A stretch of DNA of 64,000 bases from Halostella salina (GCF_003675855.1 NZ_RCIH01000010.1:49343-113342), one strand, 5' to 3'. Counted from the stretch's first letter, positions 34,653 through 43,302 are shown. The notes: a model not told the origin generated them from the sequence alone. Translations and numbers: made by a program.

Positions 34653-37600
34653 CAGCTATCGCCTCCCTGCAGGCTGCCGTCGATGTAGTTCCGGACGAGG
34701 TCGTCGCGGCGCGCGTCGCCGGGCCACCAGTCGGCCTCCTCGTACTTCTCGACCGTCACGAGGTCGTCGCGGTTCGTCCCGGTCGGGGCCCACACCGTCT
34801 CCTCGTAGCCGGCCTCCAGTTCGGCCCCGTGCCAGGCGATCGATTCCTCGACCTCCTCGGAGATGTTCGGGTCGCCGAACACCGCCTTGTGGACGAGGTC
34901 GTCGGTCTCCTGTGCGGGGTCGAGCCAGATGTTCGTCGTGACGTTGTACCCCTTGATCGAGTCGTCGTTCTCCTCGTCGTCGGGGAAGTGTTGGGGCCAC
35001 CAGCCGTGCCAGATGGTGAGCTGGCCCATGTCGCCCGCCGACCGGGGGCGCTGGCGCTCGCTCACCATGGCGCGGACGACCAGGTCGCCGCGCTTGCCGG
35101 TGATGCGGACGTAGTCGCCGTTCTCCACGTCGATGTCGGCGGCGTCCTCGGGATGGAGTTCGACGAACGCCTCGCCCAGCGGCGGCGCGTCCTCCGTCTC
35201 GCCCTCGCCCTGCGGGAACGAGAAGTCCTCGACGAGCCGCTCGGTGCCCTCGGGGTCGGCGTTGGTCGACCCGAAGTCCCGCGACGACCAGATGAGGTTC
35301 CAGTCGGTCATCCCCCACGAGGAGTGGGTCCGGTACTTGGGGTGGGGCGTGTTGTAGTAGAACTGGTACTCCTCGTCGTGGTACAGCGGGTTCTCCTCCT
35401 CCTTCGCCTCGTCCCACTTCTGGTTCACGCCGTACGGCGTCCCCTCCGGGCTCTCGATGTGGTCGAGGTCGGCCCGGTCGAGTTCGAGGAGTCGGTCGTT
35501 CTCCTTGTGGAACTCCATCCGACCGGTCTTCGTGTAGAACGGCCGGTCCTCGTGGATCTGCGAGTAGAACGGGACGCGCGGGTACGTCTTGAGCTGCAGG
35601 CGCTCGGGGCCGTCCTCCAGGTCCTCGACGTCGATGTCGCGGGTCGTCATCCCGGCGTCGAGGGCCTCCTGAATGTAGTTGCGCACGTCGCCGTCCTCGT
35701 CGAGGAACTCGGCGAAGTACTCGCGGTAGGAGTCGACGTTGCGCTCCTCGGGCGGGATCTTCTCGTCCAACTTCTCGGCGACGCGGGCGCACACCTCCCC
35801 GTCCTGCATCGTGTCGTAGATGGGGTCCATCACGCCGCTGTCCATCTGGAGGAACGGGTTCTCCGGCCCGACGGTGATGTCGGGGTACTCACACTCCAGC
35901 CAGGAGGGTGCCGGGAGCACGATGTCGGCGTGTCTGGCGGAGTAGGTCATATGCAGGTCCGAGACGATGAACAGCTCGTTGCCCGTGTCCGGGTGCTTGA
36001 CGAAGTTCTCGATGACGTGCTCCTGGTGTTTCGTCTGGTTCAGGAGGTTGCAGTTCATCGTCCACAGCACCTCGGGCCGGGACATCGTGTACGAGTCAGC
36101 GCCCTCCGGGATCACCGGCTCGTCGGCGTCGCCCTGCGGCACGAGGTCGAGGTCGCCGTCGAAGTCGCCGCGCACGTCGTGGGGGTCCAGCGACTCGCCG
36201 CCGAAGAAGGCGAAGGCGTACCCGGGGTACATCCCGTGGGCGGCGTTGCCGTCGGGGTTGACGTACGCCGGATAGCCGTCGAGCAGTTCGATCTTGTACT
36301 GCCCGGAGTAGTTGTAGTAGCCCGCGCCGCGCTCGCCGACGTTGCCGAGCATCGACTGGACGAAGAAGATCGTCCGCTGGAGCGCGTCGTTGGAGTGGAA
36401 CCAGTGGTTGATCCCCTCGCCGGTGAACCACTGGCCCTTCTCGGCGTCGGCGAACTCGCGGGCGGTCTGCCGGAGCTTGTCGGCGGGGATCGTCGTGATC
36501 TCCTCGACCGTCTCCGGGGCGTAGTTCTCCATGATGTTCGCCTTCTGCCGGGTGAAGTCCGTGTGGACGGCGACGGACTCGCCGTCGGCCAGGTCGACCT
36601 CGGTGTCGACTTCGAGTTGGGGTGTCGCCGGCGTCTCGTCGCCGACCTCCTCGCGGGTGACCGGGACGAGGGTCCCGTCCCGGTCCAGCGCGACGAAGTC
36701 GCCCCAGTCGTCGCCGCCGCCGTGGTGGGCGATCCCCTCCTGACCCTCCGTACCGCCCTCCGGCGGCTCGTGGTCGGGGAACACCTCGTGGGCGCGCAGG
36801 TACTTCCCGTTGTCCTTGCGGACCAGCAGCGGAAGGCTCGTGAACTTCCGCATGAACTCAGGGTCGTACAGCTCCTCGTCGATGATGACGTGGGCGACCC
36901 CCAGCGCGAACGCGGGGTCACTCCCGGGCCGGATCGGGAGCCAGCGGTCGCATTTCTGGACGGTCGGCGAGTAGTCGGGGTAGACGCCGACCATCTCGCC
37001 GCCCCGCTCGCGGCTCTCCTGGAGCCAGTGGTTGTCCGCGAGCTTGTTGTGGATGAGGTTCTTCCCCTGCATGATCGTGTAGTCGGCGGCCCGCCAGGCG
37101 GACGCGTCGGAGTCGCTGGTCTGGTAGCCGGTCGTCATCACGTGGCCCGGCGGGAGGTCGGCGTACCAGTCGTACTCCGTCCACTCGCAGCCGCCGAAGA
37201 TGGAGGCCAGCCGACGGCCCGCGCCGTGGCGGGTGATCAGCCCGTCCGCCTTGATCGCGTTGAAGATGTGGAAGTTCTTCTCGTCCTCCAGGCTCGCCAT
37301 CTTCTCGGCGATGAGGTCGATGGCCTCGTCCCAGGAGACGCGCTCGAACTCGTCCTCGCCGCGCCCCTCGGGGCTGGGGTCGTCCGGATCCCAGCCCTTG
37401 CGGACCATGGGGTACTTGATCCGGCTCGGCTCGAACGTCCGCCGGTGGAGCGTCAGCCCCTTCATACAGCCTCGTGGGTTCCAGTGGCGGCTGACGTTCG
37501 CCTGCTGGTACCCGCCGGGGCTGCCCGGGCCGGGGCTGCCCTCCTCCTCGTGGTAGATCTGCTCGGAGCGGATCGGCACCCCGTTTTTCATGTAGAAGTT

Positions 37601-37873
37601 CAGCGCACACGACTGCGTGCAGTTGGGGTGACACACCGTCCAGTCGACCTCGTCGTAGGCGTAGATGTCGTGGTACACCTCCTCCCAGTCCCGGTTCGGG
37701 TAGGACTTGAGGGGGTTGTCGACGGACGTGACGGGGTCGACGGCTTCGGTCGCGTTCCACGCGGACCCGACGAGAGTTCCCACCGCACCCGCGCCGGCGG
37801 CCGCGAGGAAGTCACGCCGCGAGAGGCTCACCGCGAACCACCTCGCGTGGCGGATCGTTCGGGTAGCATACAC
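34652..37873 (-). CDS. Catalytic alpha subunit of a type II molybdopterin oxidoreductase, probable respiratory nitrate reductase
   Basis: A 1073-residue DMSO-reductase-family enzyme exported by Tat (SLSRRDFLAAAGAGAVGTL, RR at 19-20; a GTG at 37831 is an alternative start). VCHPNCTQSCALNFYMKNG holds the first-cluster ligands, RGCMKGLTLHRRTFEPSRIK follows, and YDWYADLPPGHVMTTGYQ has the Asp expected to bind molybdenum in type II enzymes (NarG, SerA, ClrA, DdhA, EbdA). With NirK nearby, nitrate is the likely substrate. The EbdC-like gamma subunit and the absence of Rieske and NarC-type genes leave selenate, chlorate or dimethylsulfide enzymes possible. Both regulatory palindromes lie upstream. 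Confidence 0.85.
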   Translation of the reverse strand: MYATRTIRHARWFAVSLSRRDFLAAAGAGAVGTLVGSAWNATEAVDPVTSVDNPLKSYPNRDWEEVYHDIYAYDEVDWTVCHPNCTQSCALNFYMKNGVPIRSEQIYHEEEGSPGPGSPGGYQQANVSRHWNPRGCMKGLTLHRRTFEPSRIKYPMVRKGWDPDDPSPEGRGEDEFERVSWDEAIDLIAEKMASLEDEKNFHIFNAIKADGLITRHGAGRRLASIFGGCEWTEYDWYADLPPGHVMTTGYQTSDSDASAWRAADYTIMQGKNLIHNKLADNHWLQESRERGGEMVGVYPDYSPTVQKCDRWLPIRPGSDPAFALGVAHVIIDEELYDPEFMRKFTSLPLLVRKDNGKYLRAHEVFPDHEPPEGGTEGQEGIAHHGGGDDWGDFVALDRDGTLVPVTREEVGDETPATPQLEVDTEVDLADGESVAVHTDFTRQKANIMENYAPETVEEITTIPADKLRQTAREFADAEKGQWFTGEGINHWFHSNDALQRTIFFVQSMLGNVGERGAGYYNYSGQYKIELLDGYPAYVNPDGNAAHGMYPGYAFAFFGGESLDPHDVRGDFDGDLDLVPQGDADEPVIPEGADSYTMSRPEVLWTMNCNLLNQTKHQEHVIENFVKHPDTGNELFIVSDLHMTYSARHADIVLPAPSWLECEYPDITVGPENPFLQMDSGVMDPIYDTMQDGEVCARVAEKLDEKIPPEERNVDSYREYFAEFLDEDGDVRNYIQEALDAGMTTRDIDVEDLEDGPERLQLKTYPRVPFYSQIHEDRPFYTKTGRMEFHKENDRLLELDRADLDHIESPEGTPYGVNQKWDEAKEEENPLYHDEEYQFYYNTPHPKYRTHSSWGMTDWNLIWSSRDFGSTNADPEGTERLVEDFSFPQGEGETEDAPPLGEAFVELHPEDAADIDVENGDYVRITGKRGDLVVRAMVSERQRPRSAGDMGQLTIWHGWWPQHFPDDEENDDSIKGYNVTTNIWLDPAQETDDLVHKAVFGDPNISEEVEESIAWHGAELEAGYEETVWAPTGTNRDDLVTVEKYEEADWWPGDARRDDLVRNYIDGSLQGGDS

Positions 37874-37912
37874 GGTGGCCTAACCGCTGCCCTCCGTTCA
37901 AACGGCGCGCAG

Positions 37913-37931
37913 GTTTTCAACGCCTGGGAAC
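37913..37931 (-). promoter_or_regulatory. 19-bp dyad upstream of the molybdoenzyme operon
   Basis: GTTTTCAA-CGC-CTGGGAAC on the plus strand, centred 49 bases before the alpha-subunit ATG, matching GTTYYCAG-N3-CTGRGAAC. Confidence 0.6.
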
Positions 37932-37936
37932 GTCCG

Positions 37937-37948
37937 CGAACGTGTTCG
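37937..37948 (-). promoter_or_regulatory. CGAACGTGTTCG palindrome upstream of the molybdoenzyme operon
   Basis: CGAACGTGTTCG centred 69.5 bases before the ATG at 37873 and 5 bases beyond the 19-bp dyad. If the usual 44-base spacing refers to the transcript start, transcription would begin near 37898, giving a 25-base leader. Confidence 0.7.
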
Positions 37949-37990
37949 TCCGGGGGTTGACGGGCCGAAAAGCAGGCCTGACCACGGAGC

Positions 37991-38022
37991 AGGTTGATCC
38001 CGAAGTAGGTTGATCCCGAAGC
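37991..38022. repeat. Tandem pair of 16-bp repeats at the edge of origin A
   Basis: AGGTTGATCCCGAAGT (37991-38006) is followed directly by AGGTTGATCCCGAAGC (38007-38022). It lies between the molybdoenzyme promoter and the first ORB-like repeat. Confidence 0.6.
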
Positions 38023-38060
38023 AGGTAGCAGGGGCGATCACGGGCGAAAAGTCGAGCACG

Positions 38061-38799
38061 CACACCCCACGGAACGAGTGAAAGCCAGGATCAGTCAGGG
38101 TCCCGGACGGCGGACACCTCGGACCGAGTGAAGTCGGTGGAGGACACCCCGGAGACCGAGTGAAAAACAGCCGCAATATCGGTTCTAACGGGTGATTGGG
38201 CGATAGAAGGACGGAAACGAACTGGATACACACCCCGGAAACCGAGTGAAAACAGGGGATAAACGGGTAACACGCACACCCCAGAGACCGAGTGAAAACG
38301 GAAACAGGAGCCCCCGTGGGGGAGGGGTGGTACGTGGTTGTGAGTGGTCGAAGGCTATGGAATTGGCCTCCAGAAAAACGTCGTTCTACACCACCTACAC
38401 AGGACTTTTCTATTAGTTATCAACTACACTTACTGATCGCTCTAGTCTGAAAACAGCCCAATCTAACAATTATTACACATTTACAACTAGGAACTATCTC
38501 TTCGAGTTATTATATATCTAGGTGTACAAGCAATACATACATACATAAGATAGAGTAGAAACTACGCTAGAGTGCTCTAGAAGATAGATCTAGCCAAGAT
38601 ATAGATATAGAACACTGACAACGAGGACGGCTTTATATACGACCGATCATCCACACCGCTCGACCGACCCCTCCCCCCACCCCGCCGATCCCGTTTTCAC
38701 TCGGTCTCTGGGGTGTGTGTCTCCCACCATCCCGAGCCTGCTCTGTCCTACCAACGCCGATACCGGGTTAATTTCGGGTTTTCACTCGGTCCGAGGTCC
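38061..38799. other. Replication origin A (ORB-like repeats around an AT-rich stretch)
   Basis: Seven ORB-like elements with core CACACCCCGGARACCGAGTG followed by AAAAC surround a 240-base AT-rich stretch. Five face right: 38061-38084, 38112-38133, 38142-38166, 38228-38253, 38275-38300. Two face left: 38693-38719 and 38779-38799. The AT-rich DNA (about 38370-38612, many TATA and CTAGA runs) is the likely unwinding element. The orc1/cdc6 gene starts at 38836, immediately to the right. Inverted ORBs flanking an AT-rich element next to orc1/cdc6 is the standard haloarchaeal origin layout. Confidence 0.88.
38370..38612. other. AT-rich duplex-unwinding element of origin A
   Basis: An about 240-base stretch of low GC in otherwise GC-rich DNA, with TTATTATATATCTAGG, repeated ACATACATACATAAG and several TCTAGA-like hexamers. 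It lies between right-facing and left-facing ORB-like repeats. Confidence 0.75.
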
Positions 38800-38835
38800 C
38801 ATAGCTTTATCCCGGTCGTCGGTGATGTCCCGGAT

Positions 38836-40038
38836 ATGACCGACGACGGCCGCTCCGCGCACGCCGACGCCGACCTGTTCGCGACCGGCGACATCTTCCG
38901 CCGCCGCGAACTCCTCCGCGTCGGTCACGTCCCCGACAGGGACCGTATCGTCGGCCGGGACGACGAACTCCAGAGCGTCGGCCAGGCCCTCGGTCCGGCG
39001 ACCGACGGCGGACCGCCCTCGAACGTGGTGATCTACGGCAAGACGGGGACCGGAAAGAGTCTCGTCGCCCGGCACGTCACGCAGCGAGCGAGCCGGACCG
39101 CCGCGGAGAACGGTGTGACGTTCTCCCACGTCTACGTCGACTGCTCCGACGCGGACACCGAGACGCGGGTCGCTCGCGAGATCACGACGAACCTCGCGGC
39201 AAACACGGACGATGCCCCTGACATCCCACAGCAGGGGATCGGCGCGAACGAGTACTACCGCTACCTCTGGGACCTGCTCGAATCGCGGGACGTCTGTATC
39301 GTCCTGCTCGACGAGATCGACATCCTGCGGGACGACGACGTGCTGATGCAGCTCTCCCGTGCCGAGGAGACCGGGAAGACGGACTGTTACCTCGGCGTCA
39401 TCTCGATCAGCAACAAGATCGAGTTCCGCGACCGCCTCAGCGAGCGGATCGACTCCAGCCTGCAGGACGAGGACATCATCTTCCAGCCGTACGACGCCGG
39501 ACAGCTCCGGAACATCCTCGAGAACCGCCGGGACGCGTTCAAGGACGGCGTTCTGGAGGACGGCGTGATCCCGAAGGTCGCGGCGCTGGCCGCCCGGGAG
39601 CACGGCGACGCGCGGAAGGCGATAAACATCCTCCAGAAGGCGGGGGAACTCGCCGAGCGCGAGAACGACGACCGCGTGACAGAGGCCCACGTCGAGCGCG
39701 GCCAGCAGAAAGCCGAGGTCCAGCGCTTTCAGGAACTCGTCTCCGGGTCGACGCCCCACGTCAAATACCTGCTGCGGGCGCTCGCCCGGCTGACCCAGGA
39801 ACGGCAGGCGGACGCGTTCGCGACCGGCGAAATATACGAGGAGTACCGCTCGACGGCCTCGAACGAGGGGAGCGACCCCCTCGGTCAGGACCGGGTGTAC
39901 CGGCTGCTCAAGGAGCAGTCGTTCCTCGGCGTCACCGAATCGCGCCACACCGGCGGCGGGAAAAGCGAGGGCAGCTACCTCGAACATCAGCTCATGCGCG
40001 AGACGGACGTCGTCCTGCAGGCGCTCGCCGAGGAGTGA
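38836..40038 (+). CDS. Orc1/Cdc6 origin-binding initiator (origin A)
   Basis: A 400-residue AAA+ initiator. Walker A is VIYGKTGTGKSLVARHV, Walker B is IVLLDEIDILRDDD, sensor 1 is GVISISNKIEFRDRL, and the arginine-finger region SERIDSSLQDEDIIFQPYD precedes the lid (HGDARKAINILQKAGELAER). A C-terminal winged helix (about residues 310-400) binds the ORBs. The ATG at 38836 is preferred to an upstream GTG at 38713, which lies inside an ORB-like repeat. TATA-like ATAGCTTTATCC is about 30 bases upstream. The protein presumably acts on the seven repeats beside it. Confidence 0.95.
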   Translation: MTDDGRSAHADADLFATGDIFRRRELLRVGHVPDRDRIVGRDDELQSVGQALGPATDGGPPSNVVIYGKTGTGKSLVARHVTQRASRTAAENGVTFSHVYVDCSDADTETRVAREITTNLAANTDDAPDIPQQGIGANEYYRYLWDLLESRDVCIVLLDEIDILRDDDVLMQLSRAEETGKTDCYLGVISISNKIEFRDRLSERIDSSLQDEDIIFQPYDAGQLRNILENRRDAFKDGVLEDGVIPKVAALAAREHGDARKAINILQKAGELAERENDDRVTEAHVERGQQKAEVQRFQELVSGSTPHVKYLLRALARLTQERQADAFATGEIYEEYRSTASNEGSDPLGQDRVYRLLKEQSFLGVTESRHTGGGKSEGSYLEHQLMRETDVVLQALAEE

Positions 40039-40166
40039 CGGACGGGCTGCCGGGGAACGACCGACTGGTCACCGGGAACGACTGACTCCCTCCTGGTTAC
40101 CAGTGCCCGGCCGAACGTTCGTCCCTCTATCTGAATGCGTCCCGGATGAGACCGTATTTCCGATGG

Positions 40167-40235
40167 AACTGCATCTCGGATGGCAACGCCTCCTGGGTGG
40201 GAACGCATCCTTGGTAAAAACGCATCTCGGAGTGG
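40167..40235 (+). repeat. Four tandem 17-bp iterons between orc1 and the next gene
   Basis: Units start at 40167 (18 bases), 40185, 40202 and 40219, with consensus AACGCATCTCGGGTGGG. They end 54 bases before the ATG of the 40290 gene. They could be an operator of that gene or initiator-binding iterons of origin A. Confidence 0.6.
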
Positions 40236-40289
40236 TGTTGGCTCTTCTACCCCAACACATATACTGTTGGCCCGATAACGCCAACTCGG

Positions 40290-40844
40290 ATGACCGATGA
40301 CGACGACCCGACGCTGTGGGACGAGGACGGGCCGGACGAGTCCCTGCTGGCCGACCTCGCCGACCGCGGGGAGTTCGACGTCGACGTGAGCGGGGCCGAC
40401 GCACGCGCCGCCTCCGACGGTCTCGACGTGGACACGCCCGCCGGCAGGCTCCGGTTCGAAGTGCCTCCCGTCGCGGACTACGGCGGGAGCCACGAGCGCC
40501 ACGACCCGGCCGACGGCGTCCACGTCAACCGCTGGTTCCACGACGGCTACGCCGTGATCCACGTCCACGATGTCGACGCCGACGCCCACACGGTGCTCGT
40601 CCGCGAGCAGTACCCCGACGAGCGGGCGATGGAACTCCGCGACCACGGCGTCCCCGAGCGCCGGGCGGAGATCGTCGCGCTCCGCGAGCGGGGACTGAGC
40701 TACGGCGACATCGTGGAGGCGACCGGTGACCGCGGCCCGAACCACAGGGGCGACGTGTCGAAGCACCTCCGGAAGTTCAACGCTCAGGTTCGCGACGCGA
40801 AGTGGCTCGCACGCAATGCGGACGCAGTCGAGATGGGGTCCTGA
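40290..40844 (+). CDS. Origin-adjacent HTH-containing hypothetical protein
   Basis: A 184-residue acidic protein. The middle has an MRFE-like beta domain (LDVDTPAGRLRFEVPPVADY, VNRWFHDGYAVIHVHDVDAD). The end has a helix-turn-helix-like stretch, AEIVALRERGLSYGDIVEAT, then VSKHLRKFNAQV, which resembles the Sigma70/resolvase-type HTH used for DNA binding. TATA-like CATATACTG is 26-34 bases before the ATG. The gene follows orc1 and is preceded by four 17-bp iterons, so it may be a plasmid maintenance or copy-control factor (inference). Family not recognised. Confidence 0.65.
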   Translation: MTDDDDPTLWDEDGPDESLLADLADRGEFDVDVSGADARAASDGLDVDTPAGRLRFEVPPVADYGGSHERHDPADGVHVNRWFHDGYAVIHVHDVDADAHTVLVREQYPDERAMELRDHGVPERRAEIVALRERGLSYGDIVEATGDRGPNHRGDVSKHLRKFNAQVRDAKWLARNADAVEMGS

Positions 40845-40863
40845 CCCCGCCGACCGCTCAACC

Positions 40864-41187
40864 ATGATCTACGTTCACACCACTATCCCGTTCGACCCCG
40901 AACGCATCGACGACGCGAAGGACCTCGTCGCGGACCTCGCGGAGCGGTCGCGCGACGAACCCGGAACCGTCCGCTACCGGGCGATGACCGACCTCGATGA
41001 CGACAGCACGATACGGTTCTTCGAGCAGTACGAGGACGAGGCGGCGTGGCGAGCGCACACGGAGACGGACCACTACCGACGGTTCGTCGACCGGCTCCCG
41101 GACCTGGTCGACGGGTCCATGGAGTCGATCAACGTGTTGACCGACGGCCGGCCCGAGGTACACGAGTTCGGCGTCGACGACCTCTGA
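40864..41187 (+). CDS. Antibiotic-biosynthesis-monooxygenase (ABM) fold protein
   Basis: A 107-residue ferredoxin-like alpha+beta protein: MIYVHTTIPFDPERIDDAKD, EPGTVRYRAMTDLDDDSTIR, FFEQYEDEAAWRAHTETDHY. The pattern (E.G...Y....D......F.E.Y.D..A...H..T.H) is that of ABM-type quinol monooxygenases. These dimeric proteins oxidise quinols or small aromatics without cofactor; some bind heme. It is transcribed with or just after the HTH gene (19-base gap). Substrate unknown. Confidence 0.8.
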   Translation: MIYVHTTIPFDPERIDDAKDLVADLAERSRDEPGTVRYRAMTDLDDDSTIRFFEQYEDEAAWRAHTETDHYRRFVDRLPDLVDGSMESINVLTDGRPEVHEFGVDDL

Positions 41188-41233
41188 ACGGAGGTCTGTG
41201 AGCAGCCCTCCGGAACCCAGAAGCCGACAGTGT

Positions 41234-41536
41234 CTACGGAGTACGACCCGAAGTTTTGCTCGTCAGATACAACGAGTATCCGATAACGGCGAAGCCGACC
41301 ACCGTTAGCCCGTGTTCGACGACGAGGGCGCTGGCCGTATCGAGAAACAGGAACCGGTCCGCAATGCCGCCGAGAAGCGACCCGAGCGTTACGATACCGA
41401 AGCCGACCGCGAGATGCGAAAGCCCGCTCCACGGGGACGTTCGGGCCGCGATCGCAGCAATGTACGTGATCAGCCCACCAATAACTAACGTCACTACCTT
41501 GAACGCGATGACGATAGGGGGAATATCCGTGTTCAT
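41234..41536 (-). CDS. Small haloarchaeal membrane protein (DUF7521-like), first of three copies
   Basis: A 100-residue protein with three or four hydrophobic segments (IVIAFKVVTLVIGGLITYIA, LAVGFGIVTLGSLLGGIAD, LTVVGFAVIGYSLYLTSKT). Paralogues at 55967-56239 and 57821-58147 share the pattern T.L.GG.I...A..A..R and L..GF.VIL.Y.SLY. The gene overlaps the upstream HTH gene by ATGA, so they are co-translated. Function unknown; fold and context suggest a membrane partner or sensor for the HTH protein or a nearby halocyanin. Confidence 0.72.
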   Translation of the reverse strand: MNTDIPPIVIAFKVVTLVIGGLITYIAAIAARTSPWSGLSHLAVGFGIVTLGSLLGGIADRFLFLDTASALVVEHGLTVVGFAVIGYSLYLTSKTSGRTP

Positions 41537-41901
41537 AGCTCCTCGCTGACCTGCGACCAGAGCCTTGCAAGTTGCCGGTCCGGGCTCGACACCTCGGAGA
41601 CGAACTCGAACTCGACGCCGCTGTCGTCGTCTATCAGTACCAGTACGCCCGAAACGTCGCGTTCGTATGTTTTGATGTGATGGCCGTCGCTACGAACCTT
41701 CGTCCCTTCAGCGATGAGATCGGCCGCCGACAGCGATTCGAGTTTCCGGTAGGTGCTGGTCTCCGGGAGGTCACACCGTTTGGCTACCTCCTGAAAGCTT
41801 CGTGGCTGGTCGAGTTCGGAGAGGATTCGGCGGCAGTCCGGGTCTGCGAGCGACTCAAGGACGGACTGAAGGCTGTCTTCCGCGGATGTGCCGCCGGTCA
41901 T
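41533..41901 (-). CDS. Winged-helix regulator paired with the small membrane protein
   Basis: A 122-residue protein. It has LQSVLESLADPDCRRILSEL, RSFQEVAKRCDLPETSTYRK and LESLSAADLIAEGTKVRSDG as a winged helix, then GHHIKTYERDVSGVLVLIDD and RQLARLWSQVSEEL at the end. ATG 41901 is chosen because the paralogue at 55593-55970 has nearly the same length (125 residues) and the same beginning relative to the DPDCR motif. It overlaps the membrane-protein gene by 4 bases. The divergent neighbour is a halocyanin gene. Confidence 0.75.
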   Translation of the reverse strand: MTGGTSAEDSLQSVLESLADPDCRRILSELDQPRSFQEVAKRCDLPETSTYRKLESLSAADLIAEGTKVRSDGHHIKTYERDVSGVLVLIDDDSGVEFEFVSEVSSPDRQLARLWSQVSEEL

Positions 41902-42102
41902 GGTGGCCGGCCGTCCAGCGAGGACAGTATCCGTGAGGGAGGGCGGTGCGTATCCGGCGGGTCGAAGTCGGTACTCGGTCGGGGATGATCCAACATCGTT
42001 TGCCAACTGAGATGAGCGCGTCTCGGTGCTATTCATCCGTAGTCAGGGACGGATACGAGTCTGTTCAGAATTTACAGGGTAACTGTATAAACCATCGGCT
42101 TT

Positions 42103-42123
42103 GCTTTCCAGAATCTGGAAAGC
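42103..42123 (+). promoter_or_regulatory. Perfect dyad upstream of the two-domain halocyanin
   Basis: GCTTTCCAG-AAT-CTGGAAAGC, perfect 9-base arms, centred 54 bases before the ATG at 42167. It is the most symmetric member of the GTTYYCAG-N3-CTGRGAAC class. Confidence 0.65.
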
Positions 42124-42166
42124 GTTCTCGGAAATTATTACTTCTCCCTCCGATACTCCGGACGCG

Positions 42167-43030
42167 ATGAAACGGTCCCCAACCCGCAGACAGATCCTGC
42201 AAAGCTCCTCGCTGCTCGGTATCGGTGCGGTAACCAGCCGCCTCTCGCTGGGTGATATCGGCCAGAGCGGTAACCCCCCGTCCGGCAGCGATCCAACTCC
42301 CGAGCCCTCCTCCGAATCACTTGAGGAGTGGCTCGAAGACGCAAACGGATACCGTGGCGAAGTGAAACGATTCGGCCCGCGGACCCGGCCACTCATCCAC
42401 GTCGGCATGGAAACGGACGACGGGTTCGCGTTCTCACCGCCCGCGATCGAGGTGCCGCCGATGACAAGCGTCGTCTGGGATTGGACCGGGCAGGGCGGAC
42501 AGCACAACGTCGTCGCCTTGGACGGGACGTTCGACAGCGGTCGAACCAACGCACAGCCCGGGACTATGTACCAGCACGTATTCGAGGAAACAGGTACGTA
42601 TCGGTTCGTCTCGGAGCCCGACCGGGACGATGGCATGAAAGGCGTAGTCGTCGTCGCGGAGCCACCGGCGACCGGGAACGACGCCATTGACGAATGGGTC
42701 GTCAACGCGGATAACTTCGATGGCACTGTCACCGACCGAACCGGGACCCGACGGACGACGATCGCTGTCGGTAGCGAGGGGCCCGAAGACGACTTCACGT
42801 TCTCCCCGCCGGTGTTGAAGGTATCGGCCGGGACCACGGTCCGGTGGGAGTGGATGAGCCCCGGATCGCCCCACAACGTCGTATTCCGGGACAGGGAGAT
42901 CGGTATGGACGGTCTCGCTACGGAAGCGGGCGTGAACTTCGAGCACGCGTTCGAAGAACCGGCAACATACCTGTACGCGTGTGAACCTCACAGCGCTCTC
43001 GGGATGCGTGGTGCCGTCATCGTCGAGTAA
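42167..43030 (+). CDS. Two-domain halocyanin, first domain lacking its copper Cys
   Basis: A 287-residue blue copper protein. RR at residues 7-8 (TRRQILQSSSLLGIG) gives a Tat signal. Domain 2 (about residues 170-287) has complete type 1 copper ligands: SPHNVVFRDREI (His) and YLYACEPHSALGMRG (Cys, His, Met). Domain 1 (about 55-160) keeps GQHNVVALDG, but the second site reads YRFVSEPDRDDGMKG: Cys is replaced by Ser and His by Asp, so copper is probably not bound there. Halocyanins carry electrons outside the membrane, here possibly to NirK. It is divergent from the HTH/membrane-protein pair. Confidence 0.9.
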   Translation: MKRSPTRRQILQSSSLLGIGAVTSRLSLGDIGQSGNPPSGSDPTPEPSSESLEEWLEDANGYRGEVKRFGPRTRPLIHVGMETDDGFAFSPPAIEVPPMTSVVWDWTGQGGQHNVVALDGTFDSGRTNAQPGTMYQHVFEETGTYRFVSEPDRDDGMKGVVVVAEPPATGNDAIDEWVVNADNFDGTVTDRTGTRRTTIAVGSEGPEDDFTFSPPVLKVSAGTTVRWEWMSPGSPHNVVFRDREIGMDGLATEAGVNFEHAFEEPATYLYACEPHSALGMRGAVIVE

Positions 43031-43302
43031 GCCAACGGAAGAAAGTCATCGCAGTCATCGAAGGGTCTCGTAGTGACCCGATCTGCTCCCCTCCCGACTC
43101 GATCGGAACCAGAACGTCCGTGCCGTGGTTCCCGGGTGTGCTCGGGGACCGTCGTCGGATGACGGCGTTCCCCGCTGACACCGTTTTCTGGTGGCGTCCC
43201 ATGTACCTCGGGAGCGTCTCCGGTGGGCCTGCCCTGTGCCAGTCCCGGTCCATCGACCGACCGAGAGCCAGAACTAATTGACCCCTGACCGAATGGCCGG
43301 GC

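Noticed and set aside
34640..37960. 1106-codon plus-strand ORF
   Set aside because: It is the antisense shadow of the molybdoenzyme alpha subunit; composition (Val/Arg/His-rich) is typical of high-GC mirror frames, and the minus strand has clear motifs.
40112..40121. CGAACGTTCG as another regulatory palindrome
   Set aside because: Two bases shorter than the CGAAYRTGTTCG class and not at the right distance from the next start; probably chance.
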